A stretch of DNA of 64,000 nucleotides from Hyphomicrobiales bacterium (GTDB taxonomy: Bacteria; Pseudomonadota; Alphaproteobacteria; Rhizobiales; Rhizobiaceae). The notes below the pieces were generated by a model. The model was not told the DNA's origin. It saw only the letters and a program-made list of their open reading frames with translations, and did not search any database. Positions 33,262-43,180 of this stretch are shown one piece after another (the first letter of the stretch is position 1; every line of letters starts with the position of its first letter). The translations under genes and the position numbers were made by a program. The stretch lies in NCBI GenBank assembly GCA_900468535.1, contig UBTY01000061.1:1-64000 (forward strand), given 5' to 3'.

Positions 33262-36200
33262 TTACTTTGCCATTTCCGCAAGCTGGGTCATGATAACGGC
33301 CGCTCCCTGCAGCCGTTTTTCCGGCGTCGGCAGATCGCGCGTCAGGAACAGGCTGTGATCCGGGCGGATCTTCGCCATCGTGCCCTGCTTGGCGATATAG
33401 CCGACGAGGTTAGCCGGGTTCGGGAATTCCTTGTTGCGGAACTGAACCACGATGCCCTTCGGACCGGCGTCGAGCTTCTCGACATTGGCGATACGGCAAA
33501 GCGACTTCACGTAGACGATCTTCAAGAGATGCTGGACCTCGATCGGCATCGGGCCGAAGCGGTCGATCATCTCCGCGCCGAATGCGTCGATCTCCTTGAG
33601 TTCCGTGATCTCGCCGAGGCGGCGGTAGAGCGCCATGCGCAGATGCAGGTCCGGGACATAACCATCCGGGATCATGACCGGCGTTCCGACCGAGATCTGC
33701 GGCGACCAGCCGGTATCCTGGAATTCGTCGACGCCCTTCACCTCGGCAACGGCTTCCTCCAGCATCTGCTGGTAGAGCTCGAAGCCGACTTCCTTGATGT
33801 GGCCGGACTGTTCCTCGCCGAGCAGGTTGCCGGCACCACGGATATCCAGGTCGTGGCTTGCCAGCTGGAAGCCGGCGCCCAGCGTATCGAGCGACTGCAG
33901 TACCTTGAGACGGCGTTCCGCCGTCGCCGTCAGAACCTTGTTCACCGGCAGCGTGAACAGCGCGAAGGCGCGCACCTTGGAGCGACCGACACGCCCGCGC
34001 AGCTGATAGAGCTGCGCAAGGCCGAACATGTCGGCGCGATGCACGATCAGTGTGTTGGCCGTCGGAACATCGAGACCGGATTCCACGATGGTCGTCGACA
34101 GCAGTACGTCGTAGCGCCCTTCGTAGAACGCGTTCATGATGTCTTCGAGTTCGCCTGCCGGCATCTGGCCATGCGCAACCGCCACCTTCAGTTCAGGCAG
34201 ATCGGACTGCAGGAAGGCCTGCACGTCTTCGAGATCGGCAAGGCGCGGGCAGACATAGAAGCTCTGGCCGCCGCGATAGTGCTCGCGCATCAGCGTTTCG
34301 CGAATGACGAGGCTGTCGAATGGCGAAATGAAGGTACGCACCGCCATGCGGTCGACCGGAGGCGTCGTGATCAGCGACAGTTCGCGAACACCGGTCATCG
34401 CCAGCTGCAGCGTTCGCGGAATCGGCGTCGCCGACAGCGTCAGCACGTGGACATCGCTTTTGAGCTCCTTCAGCCGCTCCTTGTGCTTCACACCGAAGTG
34501 CTGCTCTTCGTCGATGATGAGAAGGCCGAGATTGGCGAACTGGATGCCGGCGCCGAGCAGGGCATGCGTGCCGACCACGATATCCGTCTTGCCGTCGGCA
34601 ACTTCCTTCTTCGTCAGCGCCAGTTCCTTGGAGCCGACAAGGCGCGACGCCTGCTGGACGCGAATGGGCAGGCCGCGGAAACGCTCGGAGAACGTCTTGA
34701 AGTGCTGGCGCGCAAGCAGCGTCGTCGGGACGACCACGGCCACCTGAACGCCATTCATTGCAGCCACGAAGGCAGCGCGCAGCGCCACCTCGGTCTTGCC
34801 GAAGCCGACGTCACCGCAGACCAGGCGATCCATCGGCCGCCCCGCCCCGAGATCGGAACGGACGGCCTCGATGGCGTTGTCCTGGTCTTCGGTCTCGTCA
34901 TAGGGGAAGCGCGCCGCGAACTCGTCGTAGAGCCCTTCCTGCGTAGTCAGCACGGGCGCATGACGCGTCAGACGCTCGGCCGCGATGCGGATGAGCGCAT
35001 CGGCCATGTCGAGCAGCCGCTTCTTGAGCTTGGCCTTGCGCATCTGCCATGCGCCGCCGCCAAGCTTGTCGAGCTGCGCTTCAGTCCCCTCGCCGCCGTA
35101 GCGCGACAGCAGGTCGATATTCTCGACCGGCAAAAACAGCTTCGCATCGTCGGCATACTGCAGCTCAAGGCAGGCGTGTGGGGCGCCTGCCGCCTCGATC
35201 GTACGCAGGCCCACGAAGCGACCGATGCCGTGCTCGGCATGGACGACGACCGAACCTTCGTCGAGACCAGCAACCTCTGAGATGAAATCGGCGGCCCGCT
35301 TGCGACGCTTCGAGCGACGCACCATGCGGTCACCGAGAATGTCCTGCTCGCCGATAACGACGAGATTGCCGGCCTCGAAGCCGGATTCGAGGCTGAAGAC
35401 GGCAGCCGCAGCTTCGCCCTTGGCAAGGCCATCGATCTCCTTCAGCGCGCCGATCGGCTTCACGCGCTCGAGGCCGTGTTCGTTCAGCACCTGCAGCAGA
35501 CGCTCGAGCGAACCTTCCGTCCACGCCGTTATCAGTACCTTGGCGCCAGATGCGCGTCGGTCGGCGATATGCTTGACGACAATATCGAAAACATTGACGC
35601 GCTCGGCATTCCCGCCGCCTTCGGCGTTGGAACGAGCCCAACGCTCGCCCTGGCGCGCATCGAGGTTGATGACGCGCCGCGCCTCACCCTCATGCTCGTT
35701 GAAAGGAGTGATCCGCATCGCATTGAAGGCGTCGAGCGTCTTCGCGAATGTCTTGCCGTCCATGTAAAGCTGGCCGGGCGTAACGGGCTTGTAGGGCGTT
35801 CCCTGCGCCATCTGTCCCTTGCCACCCTGACCGGAGTTCAGGCGGGCATCGTAGTAGTCGAAAACGAGCTTGGAGCGTTCTTCCGCCGCTTCCCGGACCG
35901 TATGGTCGCTCACCAGCCGGAAGCCACGGAGATAATCGAAGACGGTCTCCAGATTCTCGTAGAAGAGCGGCAGCCAATGTTCCATGCCCGGATAACGCCG
36001 CCCCTCGGATATGGCGAGGTAGAGAGCGTCGTCACGTGTCGCGGCACCAAAGGCGGAAAGATAGTTCTTGCGGAAGCGGCTGATCGTATCGGGCGTCAGC
36101 GTGACTTCGCTCATCGGGTTGAGATCGAGCGAGCGGACCTGCCCGGTCGTACGCTGGCTCGCCGGATCGAAGCTGCGAATGCTTTCCAGCGTATCGCCGA

Positions 36201-36765
36201 AAAAGTCGAGACGAACGGGCTCCTCGGACCCCGGTACGAAAACATCGAGAATGCCGCCGCGCACCGCATACTCGCCAACCTCGCGCACGGTCGCGACGCG
36301 CTCGAAACCGTTGCGCTCCAGGCGCCCGGCAATGTCGTCCATCCGCACCGTGTTGCCGGGACGCGCCGAGAAGGCGAGGCTCTCGATGATGTCCTGCGGA
36401 GCGACCTTCTGGAGCAGCGCATTGACGGTAACGAGCACGATCGCCGCATGCGGCTTCTTCTGATGCGCGATCAGTCCGCTGAGAGCAGCAAGCCGCCGCG
36501 CCGAGGTGTCGGCGCTCGGCGAGACGCGGTCATACGGAAGACAGTCCCAAGCAGGCAAGGTCAGCACGGGTATCTCGGGCGCAACGAAGCCCAGCATCTG
36601 CTCCAGATCCGCCATCCGCTGGCCGTCTGAAAGCACGTAGGCAACAGGCTCGCCGTTGCGCGCCAGCTCCGCCAGGAGCAGCGCTTCCATGCCGGCGGGC
36701 ACGTTGCCGATCGTCAGCGGCTCGGCGATCGCTGACAGCTTCTTTGCGTCAAAACCTGGGATCAT
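33262..36765 (-). CDS. mfd: Transcription-repair coupling factor
   Basis: The 1167-residue Mfd translocase removes RNA polymerase stalled at lesions and recruits UvrA. Visible parts in order are a UvrB-like N-terminal region, the RNA polymerase-interacting (CarD-like) domain with VVHAEHGIGRFVGL, the RecG-like translocase with Walker A GDVGFGKTEVALRAAF and box II DEEQHFGVKHKE, and the C-terminal TRCF domain. The ATG at 36765 overlaps the sdhE stop (TAATG), so the two are translationally coupled. Upstream in-frame codons inside sdhE are rejected. With uvrA in the same window, both partners of coupled repair are here. Confidence 0.97.
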   Translation of the reverse strand: MIPGFDAKKLSAIAEPLTIGNVPAGMEALLLAELARNGEPVAYVLSDGQRMADLEQMLGFVAPEIPVLTLPAWDCLPYDRVSPSADTSARRLAALSGLIAHQKKPHAAIVLVTVNALLQKVAPQDIIESLAFSARPGNTVRMDDIAGRLERNGFERVATVREVGEYAVRGGILDVFVPGSEEPVRLDFFGDTLESIRSFDPASQRTTGQVRSLDLNPMSEVTLTPDTISRFRKNYLSAFGAATRDDALYLAISEGRRYPGMEHWLPLFYENLETVFDYLRGFRLVSDHTVREAAEERSKLVFDYYDARLNSGQGGKGQMAQGTPYKPVTPGQLYMDGKTFAKTLDAFNAMRITPFNEHEGEARRVINLDARQGERWARSNAEGGGNAERVNVFDIVVKHIADRRASGAKVLITAWTEGSLERLLQVLNEHGLERVKPIGALKEIDGLAKGEAAAAVFSLESGFEAGNLVVIGEQDILGDRMVRRSKRRKRAADFISEVAGLDEGSVVVHAEHGIGRFVGLRTIEAAGAPHACLELQYADDAKLFLPVENIDLLSRYGGEGTEAQLDKLGGGAWQMRKAKLKKRLLDMADALIRIAAERLTRHAPVLTTQEGLYDEFAARFPYDETEDQDNAIEAVRSDLGAGRPMDRLVCGDVGFGKTEVALRAAFVAAMNGVQVAVVVPTTLLARQHFKTFSERFRGLPIRVQQASRLVGSKELALTKKEVADGKTDIVVGTHALLGAGIQFANLGLLIIDEEQHFGVKHKERLKELKSDVHVLTLSATPIPRTLQLAMTGVRELSLITTPPVDRMAVRTFISPFDSLVIRETLMREHYRGGQSFYVCPRLADLEDVQAFLQSDLPELKVAVAHGQMPAGELEDIMNAFYEGRYDVLLSTTIVESGLDVPTANTLIVHRADMFGLAQLYQLRGRVGRSKVRAFALFTLPVNKVLTATAERRLKVLQSLDTLGAGFQLASHDLDIRGAGNLLGEEQSGHIKEVGFELYQQMLEEAVAEVKGVDEFQDTGWSPQISVGTPVMIPDGYVPDLHLRMALYRRLGEITELKEIDAFGAEMIDRFGPMPIEVQHLLKIVYVKSLCRIANVEKLDAGPKGIVVQFRNKEFPNPANLVGYIAKQGTMAKIRPDHSLFLTRDLPTPEKRLQGAAVIMTQLAEMAK

Positions 36766-37079
36766 TAGGCGTTCCTGGGAAGGGCGTCGGCTGGATACTC
36801 GAAATCGGGCTTGTAGGCGCAAAGGCGCTCGAACATCGGTGTCAGGAAACGCTCCGGCACGGGCCAGGTTCCCATGATCCAGCGAACGAGATCGTTATCC
36901 TCTTCGGCCATGATGGTCTCGAACTCGTCCAGCTCGGTTTCCGAAAGTGTGGCAATCTCCTTCTCCGCGAACTGACCGAAGACCAGATCCATCTCGCGAA
37001 TGCCGCGATGCCAGCAGCGAAAGAGAATTCGGCGGCGGCGCGGATCAAGATCGGCGCTTGAGAGTGACACACCCGTCAT
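36765..37079 (-). CDS. sdhE: FAD assembly factor SdhE (succinate dehydrogenase flavinylation)
   Basis: A 104-residue SdhE/DUF339 protein that promotes covalent attachment of FAD to SdhA. The hallmark RGxxE-type region is present as RCWHRGIREMDLVFGQF, followed by the acidic helix motif DNDLVRWIMG. The start is ATG 37079 after GGAAGG; upstream in-frame ATGs are excluded because they run into the recG leader. It shares a TAATG overlap with mfd, a conserved alphaproteobacterial arrangement. Confidence 0.94.
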   Translation of the reverse strand: MTGVSLSSADLDPRRRRILFRCWHRGIREMDLVFGQFAEKEIATLSETELDEFETIMAEEDNDLVRWIMGTWPVPERFLTPMFERLCAYKPDFEYPADALPRNA

Positions 37080-37171
37080 GGCATTACCTTCCTGTTGATG
37101 CGCCTCTATAGACCCTCGAAAGCGGCTTGTCAGCCTTGCCAAGACCGCATTGTTCATCGCATTTTGCCGCC

Positions 37172-39277
37172 ATGCGCCCCGCCATACTCGATCCGCTGTT
37201 TTCACCTGTTTCCGCCCTGCCCGGCGTCGGTCCCAAGATCGCCGAGCTGCTGGTGAAATTGCTCGGGCGGGAGACGCCAGACGACACCCGCGTCGTCGAT
37301 CTACTGTTCCACGCCCCTCATTCGCTGATCGATCGCCGCAATCAGCCGGGCATTGCCCTCGCCCCGCAGGGTGCCATCGTGACGGTCACGGGACGCGTCG
37401 ACCGCCATCAGGCGCCACCACGCGGAAAGAGCAACATCCCCTATCGGGTCAGCCTGCACGACGAGACCGGCGAGCTCACGCTCGTCTTCTTCCGCGGTCA
37501 GGCGGCGTGGCTCGAAAAGCAGCTGCCGCTCGACGAAGAGGTCACTGTCAGCGGCAAGATCGATTGGTTCAACGGCCGCGCCTCCATGGTCCATCCCGAT
37601 TACATCGTGAAGGCCAGCGAAGCCGAGAACCTGCCCCTCGTCGAGCCGATCTATCCGCTCACAGCGGGCCTTTCGCCGAAGACACTGCGCAAGATCATCG
37701 AAGCCGCACTGCCCCGCGCGCCGGAATTGCCGGAATGGATCGATCTCGCGCTCGCGCAGAAGCAGGGGTTGCCGACGATCGCGGACGCCTTCCACGGATT
37801 GCATGAACCACGCGACCCGTCGGATATCGACCCGCAGGCACCTGCCCGCCGCCGCCTCGCCTATGACGAGTTCCTGGCAGGCCAGTTGTCCCTGAGCCTG
37901 GTGCGCCAGCGCCTGCGCAAGGTGGCAGGCCAGCCGGTTCATCCGACAGGCCGGCTCAGCGCCCAAATCCTGCAGGCTCTGCCGTTCTCGCCGACATCGA
38001 GCCAAAATGCGGCGATTGCCGATATCCTGAAGGACATGGCCGGCGAGGATCGGATGCTGCGCCTGCTGCAGGGTGACGTCGGTTCCGGCAAGACGCTGGT
38101 CGCCCTCATGTCGATGGCGGCGGTCATCGAGAGCGGTGGCCAGGCGGTCCTGATGGCGCCGACAGAGATCCTCGCCCGTCAGCATTATGCAACGATCTCC
38201 AAATTTGCCGCCTCCGCCGGTCTAGGCATCGAGGTGCTGACCGGCCGCACCAAGGGGCGCGAGCGCGAAGATATCCTCGAAAGGATCGCATCCGGCGAGG
38301 CACAGATCATCATCGGTACTCACGCCCTCTTCCAGGACAGCGTCAACTACCGCAACCTGATGCTGGCCGTGGTCGACGAGCAGCATCGCTTTGGTGTGCA
38401 CCAGCGCCTCAGACTGACGGCAAAGGGTATCACGCCGCACATGCTCGTCATGACGGCGACCCCGATCCCGCGAACCCTCGTGCTCGCAGCCTTCGGTGAC
38501 ATGGACGTCTCGAAACTGACGGAGAAGCCGGCCGGCCGGAAACCGATACAGACAATCACGGTTCCGACGGAACGCACCGGCGAGATCGTTGGCCGCCTGA
38601 ACAGCGCCTTGGCGGAGGGCAAGAAGGCCTACTGGATCTGCCCGCTCGTCGAAGAGTCCGAGGAAAGCGATCTGATGTCGGTCGAAGAGCGTCATGCGAC
38701 GCTGGTCTCGTCTATTGGCCCCGGCATCGGCCTGATCCACGGCCGCATGAGCGGCCCGGAAAAAGACGCCGTCATGATGGCCTTCAAGAATGGCGAGACC
38801 CGCCTGCTTGTCGCCACGACAGTGGTGGAAGTCGGCGTCGATGTTCCCGATGCGACAATCATGGTGATCGAGCATGCCGAACGCTTCGGCCTTGCGCAGT
38901 TGCATCAGCTTCGCGGCCGTGTCGGACGCGGCGACGAGGCCTCGACGTGCATCCTGCTCTACAAGGGACCGCTCGGAGAAACAGGCCACGCGCGCCTGTC
39001 GATCATGCGCGAGACCGAGGACGGCTTCCGCATCGCCGAGGAAGATCTGAAACTGCGCGGCGAAGGCGAACTGCTGGGCACGCGCCAGTCCGGAACGCCG
39101 GGCTTTCGCATCGCGAGCCTCGAGGCCCATGCCGATCTTCTGGAAATTGCACGCCGCGATGCGGCCTATCTGATCGAGCGCGATCCCGATCTCTCCAGCG
39201 AGCGCGGCCAGGCCGTCCGCACGCTGCTTTACCTGTTCCGCCGAGACGAAGCGATCCGCTTCCTGCACGCCGGCTGA
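37172..39277 (+). CDS. recG: ATP-dependent DNA helicase RecG
   Basis: The 701-residue branch-migration helicase that remodels stalled replication forks. It contains an N-terminal wedge/OB domain (VTVTGRVDRHQAPP region), helicase motifs GDVGSGKTLVALMS and the RecG-type box II VVDEQHRFGVHQR, and QLRGRVGRGDE in the second RecA lobe. The start ATG 37172 gives the standard N-terminus. It diverges from sdhE-mfd across fewer than 100 bases, so their promoters overlap or abut. Confidence 0.97.
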   Translation: MRPAILDPLFSPVSALPGVGPKIAELLVKLLGRETPDDTRVVDLLFHAPHSLIDRRNQPGIALAPQGAIVTVTGRVDRHQAPPRGKSNIPYRVSLHDETGELTLVFFRGQAAWLEKQLPLDEEVTVSGKIDWFNGRASMVHPDYIVKASEAENLPLVEPIYPLTAGLSPKTLRKIIEAALPRAPELPEWIDLALAQKQGLPTIADAFHGLHEPRDPSDIDPQAPARRRLAYDEFLAGQLSLSLVRQRLRKVAGQPVHPTGRLSAQILQALPFSPTSSQNAAIADILKDMAGEDRMLRLLQGDVGSGKTLVALMSMAAVIESGGQAVLMAPTEILARQHYATISKFAASAGLGIEVLTGRTKGREREDILERIASGEAQIIIGTHALFQDSVNYRNLMLAVVDEQHRFGVHQRLRLTAKGITPHMLVMTATPIPRTLVLAAFGDMDVSKLTEKPAGRKPIQTITVPTERTGEIVGRLNSALAEGKKAYWICPLVEESEESDLMSVEERHATLVSSIGPGIGLIHGRMSGPEKDAVMMAFKNGETRLLVATTVVEVGVDVPDATIMVIEHAERFGLAQLHQLRGRVGRGDEASTCILLYKGPLGETGHARLSIMRETEDGFRIAEEDLKLRGEGELLGTRQSGTPGFRIASLEAHADLLEIARRDAAYLIERDPDLSSERGQAVRTLLYLFRRDEAIRFLHAG

Positions 39278-39314
39278 TAGCCGGTATCACCGATCGGTGA
39301 AAACAGCATTAGAT

Positions 39315-39344
39315 ACCGCTGCGCGACATCAGCCGCGCAGCGGT
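39315..39344. terminator. Hairpin between convergent recG and the L,D-transpeptidase gene
   Basis: ACCGCTGCGCG and CGCGCAGCGGT form an 11-bp stem with an 8-base loop. No T-run follows on either strand. A smaller TCACCGATCGGTGA palindrome precedes it. Confidence 0.45.
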
Positions 39345-39351
39345 CCAATCC

Positions 39352-41226
39352 TTAGATCTGAGCGCCGCGAGCCTTCGTCGTGGCATCAAACGCCTTCCGG
39401 ACATAGGCATCGCGCCCGTAGACATCGTCGAAGTACTGAACGACGCCGTCCTTGTTCGGCCATGCCGTGAAGTAGGCGATGTAGATCGGGAACTTCTGCG
39501 GCACCTGAACGGCGTGGTTCTTGCCGGTCGCAATTTCCTGGCCGATCTTCTCGACCGTCGTTCCGAGAACCGCCGCCGCCATGGCGCGCGGATCGGCGAG
39601 ACGGACGCAACCGTGGCTGAGCGCCCGCATGTCGCGCTTGAAGAAGCTCTTCGAAGGCGTGTCATGCATGTAGATGGCATGCGCGTTTGGGAACAGGATC
39701 TTCAGCTCACCAAGCGCATTGTCACCGCTTGGTGGCTGACGCACGGAAATATTCGAGGTCGAACCGTACCAGTCGACGCTCGACGACGGAACCGCCTTGC
39801 CGCCGACGGCGACTTCGTAACCCATGCGATCAAGATAGTTCGGGTCGGAGCGCAGCTTCGGCAGCATCTCGTTGATGATGATCGACTGCGGAACGCCCCA
39901 GAACGGATTGAACTCGACCGTCTGGACCTGATCCTGGAAGAAGAAGGTCTGATGCGACGGCTGGCCGATCACCACCCGCATCGACAACTGTTCCTTGTTG
40001 TCGTTGTGATAGTAGACCATGTAGGCCGGCTGATTGATGAAGACGTAGCGCGAGCCGAGGTCGTTCGGCAGCCAGCGCGCCTGTTCCATGGCAACGACGA
40101 GCTTCTCGACCTTGGCGCCATTGCTGTCGCCGCCGGTCATGACACGAACGGTCGCCTGCCCGATCACGCCGTCCGGCTTCAGACCGCGCTCCTTCTGGAA
40201 AGCCTCGACCAGCGAGACGATCTCTGGCGAATACTCGGTGCCACCGGCATAGGACGAAAGTGTCGCTGCATTCTCGCTCTTCAGCGCAGCCGAACCGTGC
40301 TTGTCGATCGCCTTGACGATATTCGGGATCGCAGCGGATGTGTCGCCCGGACGCAGCAGGCCGCTGAGCTCGATCTTGATCGGCTGCTCGATGTGGCCCT
40401 CGCCCTGGAGCTTTGCCAGTTCGGCCTTCAACGCAGCAAATTGCGGACCATCAGGCGTGCGGCTGCCGAGATAGGCGCCGACATCGGGGCTCATCCGCGC
40501 CAGCTTCAGCACCGGATCGAGCTTCACTGTCTTGCGGGCGAAATCGTGATAGCCGGACAGCTTGTTCGGATCGACGCGCCCACGACCGGTATCCTGCACA
40601 TAGGCGAGAACCTTGGCGGACAGCTCGAGTTCGAACTGCGTCAGCGCACGATCGCGCACAGCCGGATCGGGATTGGCCGGATCAACAGCCGGGGCGGTTA
40701 CTGCGTAATCGGCAGGATCGAGGCCAACCGAGCCGACACCAGCCAGGAAGGCCATGGCGGCCTTGGCACGGTCGTTGATCTCAGTACCGCTCAGCCAGAC
40801 AAGAGGGTTCTTCGCGTCGCTGTAATAGGTTTCGAGAGCCTTTGCGACCTCGACCGGCGCGCGCACCTTGGCCTCGATCAGATAGCGGCGCTGCACGCTG
40901 GGAGCAGGCTGCGCGTCGCCGGTGGCAGCCACGACGGCGCCGGTCACGACGGGATCAGTGAACTTTCCGGTATCGACGAACCGCATCGCGTCCGGCTTGT
41001 AGGTATAGTACTGCGGTGACGAAACCTTCGGCAACGGCGCGGACGGCGACTGCTCAACCATCGGCGGCATGGTCGGCGCCGGATTGATGATCGTGCTCTG
41101 GGTACGGGCGCGATCGCCGCGGATCATGTCCATCAGCGTATAGGCATGCGCCGGCGTCACTCCGAAGGCCGCAGCGCCGCAGGACAATGCGAGTGCGGAA
41201 ACCGCACCTTTGAAGAAGAATTTCAT
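39352..41226 (-). CDS. L,D-transpeptidase (YcbB/LdtD-like, YkuD domain)
   Basis: A 624-residue exported peptidoglycan enzyme. Parts are a signal peptide (1-28, ending TPAHA), a proline-rich linker, a scaffold domain, a peptidoglycan-binding repeat (around SLVEAFQKERGLKPDGVIGQ) and a C-terminal YkuD catalytic domain. The active-site motif SHGCVRL has the nucleophile at about C540, with the upstream AIYMHDTPSK histidine element. The domain order resembles YcbB, which makes 3-3 crosslinks. Rhizobiales rely heavily on L,D-transpeptidases during polar growth, so a role there is plausible but not shown. Monocistronic. Confidence 0.93.
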   Translation of the reverse strand: MKFFFKGAVSALALSCGAAAFGVTPAHAYTLMDMIRGDRARTQSTIINPAPTMPPMVEQSPSAPLPKVSSPQYYTYKPDAMRFVDTGKFTDPVVTGAVVAATGDAQPAPSVQRRYLIEAKVRAPVEVAKALETYYSDAKNPLVWLSGTEINDRAKAAMAFLAGVGSVGLDPADYAVTAPAVDPANPDPAVRDRALTQFELELSAKVLAYVQDTGRGRVDPNKLSGYHDFARKTVKLDPVLKLARMSPDVGAYLGSRTPDGPQFAALKAELAKLQGEGHIEQPIKIELSGLLRPGDTSAAIPNIVKAIDKHGSAALKSENAATLSSYAGGTEYSPEIVSLVEAFQKERGLKPDGVIGQATVRVMTGGDSNGAKVEKLVVAMEQARWLPNDLGSRYVFINQPAYMVYYHNDNKEQLSMRVVIGQPSHQTFFFQDQVQTVEFNPFWGVPQSIIINEMLPKLRSDPNYLDRMGYEVAVGGKAVPSSSVDWYGSTSNISVRQPPSGDNALGELKILFPNAHAIYMHDTPSKSFFKRDMRALSHGCVRLADPRAMAAAVLGTTVEKIGQEIATGKNHAVQVPQKFPIYIAYFTAWPNKDGVVQYFDDVYGRDAYVRKAFDATTKARGAQI

Positions 41227-41630
41227 GCTTTTTCCAGTCCCAGTGTCATGCTTGTCTTAAATCATGGGCAAGAGCCCAGTTCAGAACTCGTCTTATCCCG
41301 GCGCCAGCCGGTCACATGGCAGAAAGCAGCCAGCATCGCCAGCCTCGAAGAATTCGACCTTCGGTAACGCAGCACAGCCGCCGCCAGAACTCAATTCACA
41401 CAAAATTATGAAATTATTGGTTAATTTTTTACTCTATTTTCGCATCCGGACACAGTTGCCAAAAAGACGCTGGACTATAAAAACTCTGACGTGGCGCAAA
41501 TGCCACGGCGGATTTTGGCGCCATAACATGACTTCAATATTCATATTTCAATTTCTCCCAGTTTTCTTGGCGCCGTTTCAGACTTATAAGACCGCATCTC
41601 GCATTGCAGACGCGTAAGAAAGGCTCGGCC
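41227..41630. other. 404-bp divergent intergenic region before fumC
   Basis: No gene is supported. Visible elements are a short palindrome AGTTC-A-GAACT (41278-41288) near the transpeptidase start, an AT-rich tract around 41395-41445, and a possible -10 TATAAA near 41475 preceded by TTGCCA for fumC. None is strong enough for a firm call. Confidence 0.45.
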
Positions 41631-43022
41631 ATGACCTCCACCCGCACCGAAACCGATACATTCGGCCCGATCGAAGTTGAGAACGACAAGTATTGGGGAG
41701 CGCAGGCGCAGCGCTCGCTCGGGAACTTCAAGATTGGCTGGGAAAAGCAGCCCGCATCGATCGTTCGCGCCCTCGGCGTCGTCAAGCAGGCAGCCGCTCG
41801 CACGAACATGGCGCTTGGCCAGCTTTCGCCAGAAATCGGCAACCCCATCGTCGCGGCCGCCCAGGAAGTCATCGACGGCAAGCTCAATGAGCACTTCCCG
41901 CTCGTCGTCTGGCAGACCGGCTCCGGCACCCAGTCGAACATGAATGCCAATGAAGTGATCTCCAACCGCGCGATCGAGATGCTCGGCGGCGTGATGGGCT
42001 CCAAGAAGCCCGTTCATCCAAACGATCACGTCAACATGAGCCAGTCGTCGAACGACACCTATCCGACGGCGATGCACATCGCCTGCGCCGAGCAGATCGT
42101 TCGCCACTTGCTCCCGAGCCTGAAGCACCTGCACGCTGCGCTCGACATGAAAGTCACCGAATTCAGCCACATCATCAAGATCGGCCGCACGCATACGCAG
42201 GATGCGACGCCACTGACGCTCGGCCAGGAATTTTCAGGCTATGCGGCGCAGGTCGGCTCCGCGATCAAGCGCATCGAACTGACACTGCCGGGTCTCTGCG
42301 AACTGGCGCAGGGCGGTACCGCCGTCGGCACCGGCCTCAACGCCCCTGTCGGCTTTGCCGAGAAGGTCGCGGAAGAGATTGCCGCAATCACCGGCCTGCC
42401 CTTCGTGACGGCTCCGAACAAGTTCGAGGCGCTGGCCGCCCACGACTCGATGGTCTTCAGCCATGGCGCCATCAACGCAGCCGCCGCCGCGCTCTTCAAG
42501 ATCGCCAACGACATCCGCCTGCTGGGCTCCGGCCCGCGCGCCGGCCTCGGCGAACTGGCCCTGCCGGAAAATGAACCCGGCTCCTCCATCATGCCGGGCA
42601 AGGTCAACCCGACGCAGTGCGAAGCACTGACCCAGGTCTGCGTCCACATCTTCGGCAACAACGCCGCGCTTACCTTTGCCGACAGCCAGGGCCACTTCGA
42701 GCTCAACGTCTACAATCCGATGATGGCCTACAATTTCCTGCAGTCCGTACAGCTGCTCGCCGATGCCGCGGTCTCCTTCACCGACAATTGCGTCGTCGGC
42801 ATCGAGGCTCGCGAGGACAACATCAGGAAGGGCGTCGAGAATTCGCTGATGCTGGTCACCGCCCTGAACGGCAGGCTCGGCTACGACATCTGCGCCAAGA
42901 TTGCCAAGACCGCCCACAAGAATGGCACGACGCTTCGCGAGGAAGCCGTCGGCGGCGGCTATCTGACGAACGAGGAGTTCGACCAGTATGTCCGCCCGGA
43001 AACCATGATCGGCCCGAAGTAA
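41631..43022 (+). CDS. fumC: Fumarate hydratase class II
   Basis: The 463-residue iron-independent fumarase of the aspartase/fumarase superfamily, converting fumarate to malate in the TCA cycle. The superfamily signature GSSIMPGKVNPTQ is present, as are GSGTQSNMNANEV and the active-site loop around VHPNDHVNMSQSSND. The start ATG 41631 gives MTSTRTETDTFG; upstream in-frame sequence lacks support. Followed by a strong terminator and then by a class I fumarase gene in the same orientation. Confidence 0.97.
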   Translation: MTSTRTETDTFGPIEVENDKYWGAQAQRSLGNFKIGWEKQPASIVRALGVVKQAAARTNMALGQLSPEIGNPIVAAAQEVIDGKLNEHFPLVVWQTGSGTQSNMNANEVISNRAIEMLGGVMGSKKPVHPNDHVNMSQSSNDTYPTAMHIACAEQIVRHLLPSLKHLHAALDMKVTEFSHIIKIGRTHTQDATPLTLGQEFSGYAAQVGSAIKRIELTLPGLCELAQGGTAVGTGLNAPVGFAEKVAEEIAAITGLPFVTAPNKFEALAAHDSMVFSHGAINAAAAALFKIANDIRLLGSGPRAGLGELALPENEPGSSIMPGKVNPTQCEALTQVCVHIFGNNAALTFADSQGHFELNVYNPMMAYNFLQSVQLLADAAVSFTDNCVVGIEAREDNIRKGVENSLMLVTALNGRLGYDICAKIAKTAHKNGTTLREEAVGGGYLTNEEFDQYVRPETMIGPK

Positions 43023-43051
43023 AGCCACTTCCGACCTCGATCAGCAATCGA

Positions 43052-43079
43052 CACCGCCGCATCTGCGGCGGTGTTTTTA
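43052..43079 (+). terminator. Intrinsic terminator of fumC
   Basis: ACACCGCCGCA-TC-TGCGGCGGTGT hairpin followed by five T, 30 bases after the fumC stop; it separates the two fumarase transcription units. Confidence 0.9.
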
Positions 43080-43180
43080 ACGATTTTCATGACTAAAACA
43101 GACTAGTTTTAGAATTATTGCAATTGCGAAGACGCCCGAATAGACCATCTGCGATTTCGGTCCGCATGAAAGGTCCTTCG

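Noticed and set aside
33355..35280. A 641-codon frame opposite mfd, and a 557-codon frame opposite gyrA (17759-19432)
   Set aside because: Both lie fully antisense to intact, well-conserved genes and show no protein-family features.
36765..36822. An mfd start upstream at 36822
   Set aside because: It would place the N-terminus inside sdhE. The ATG at 36765 has the TAATG coupling and the expected MIPGFDAKKL beginning.
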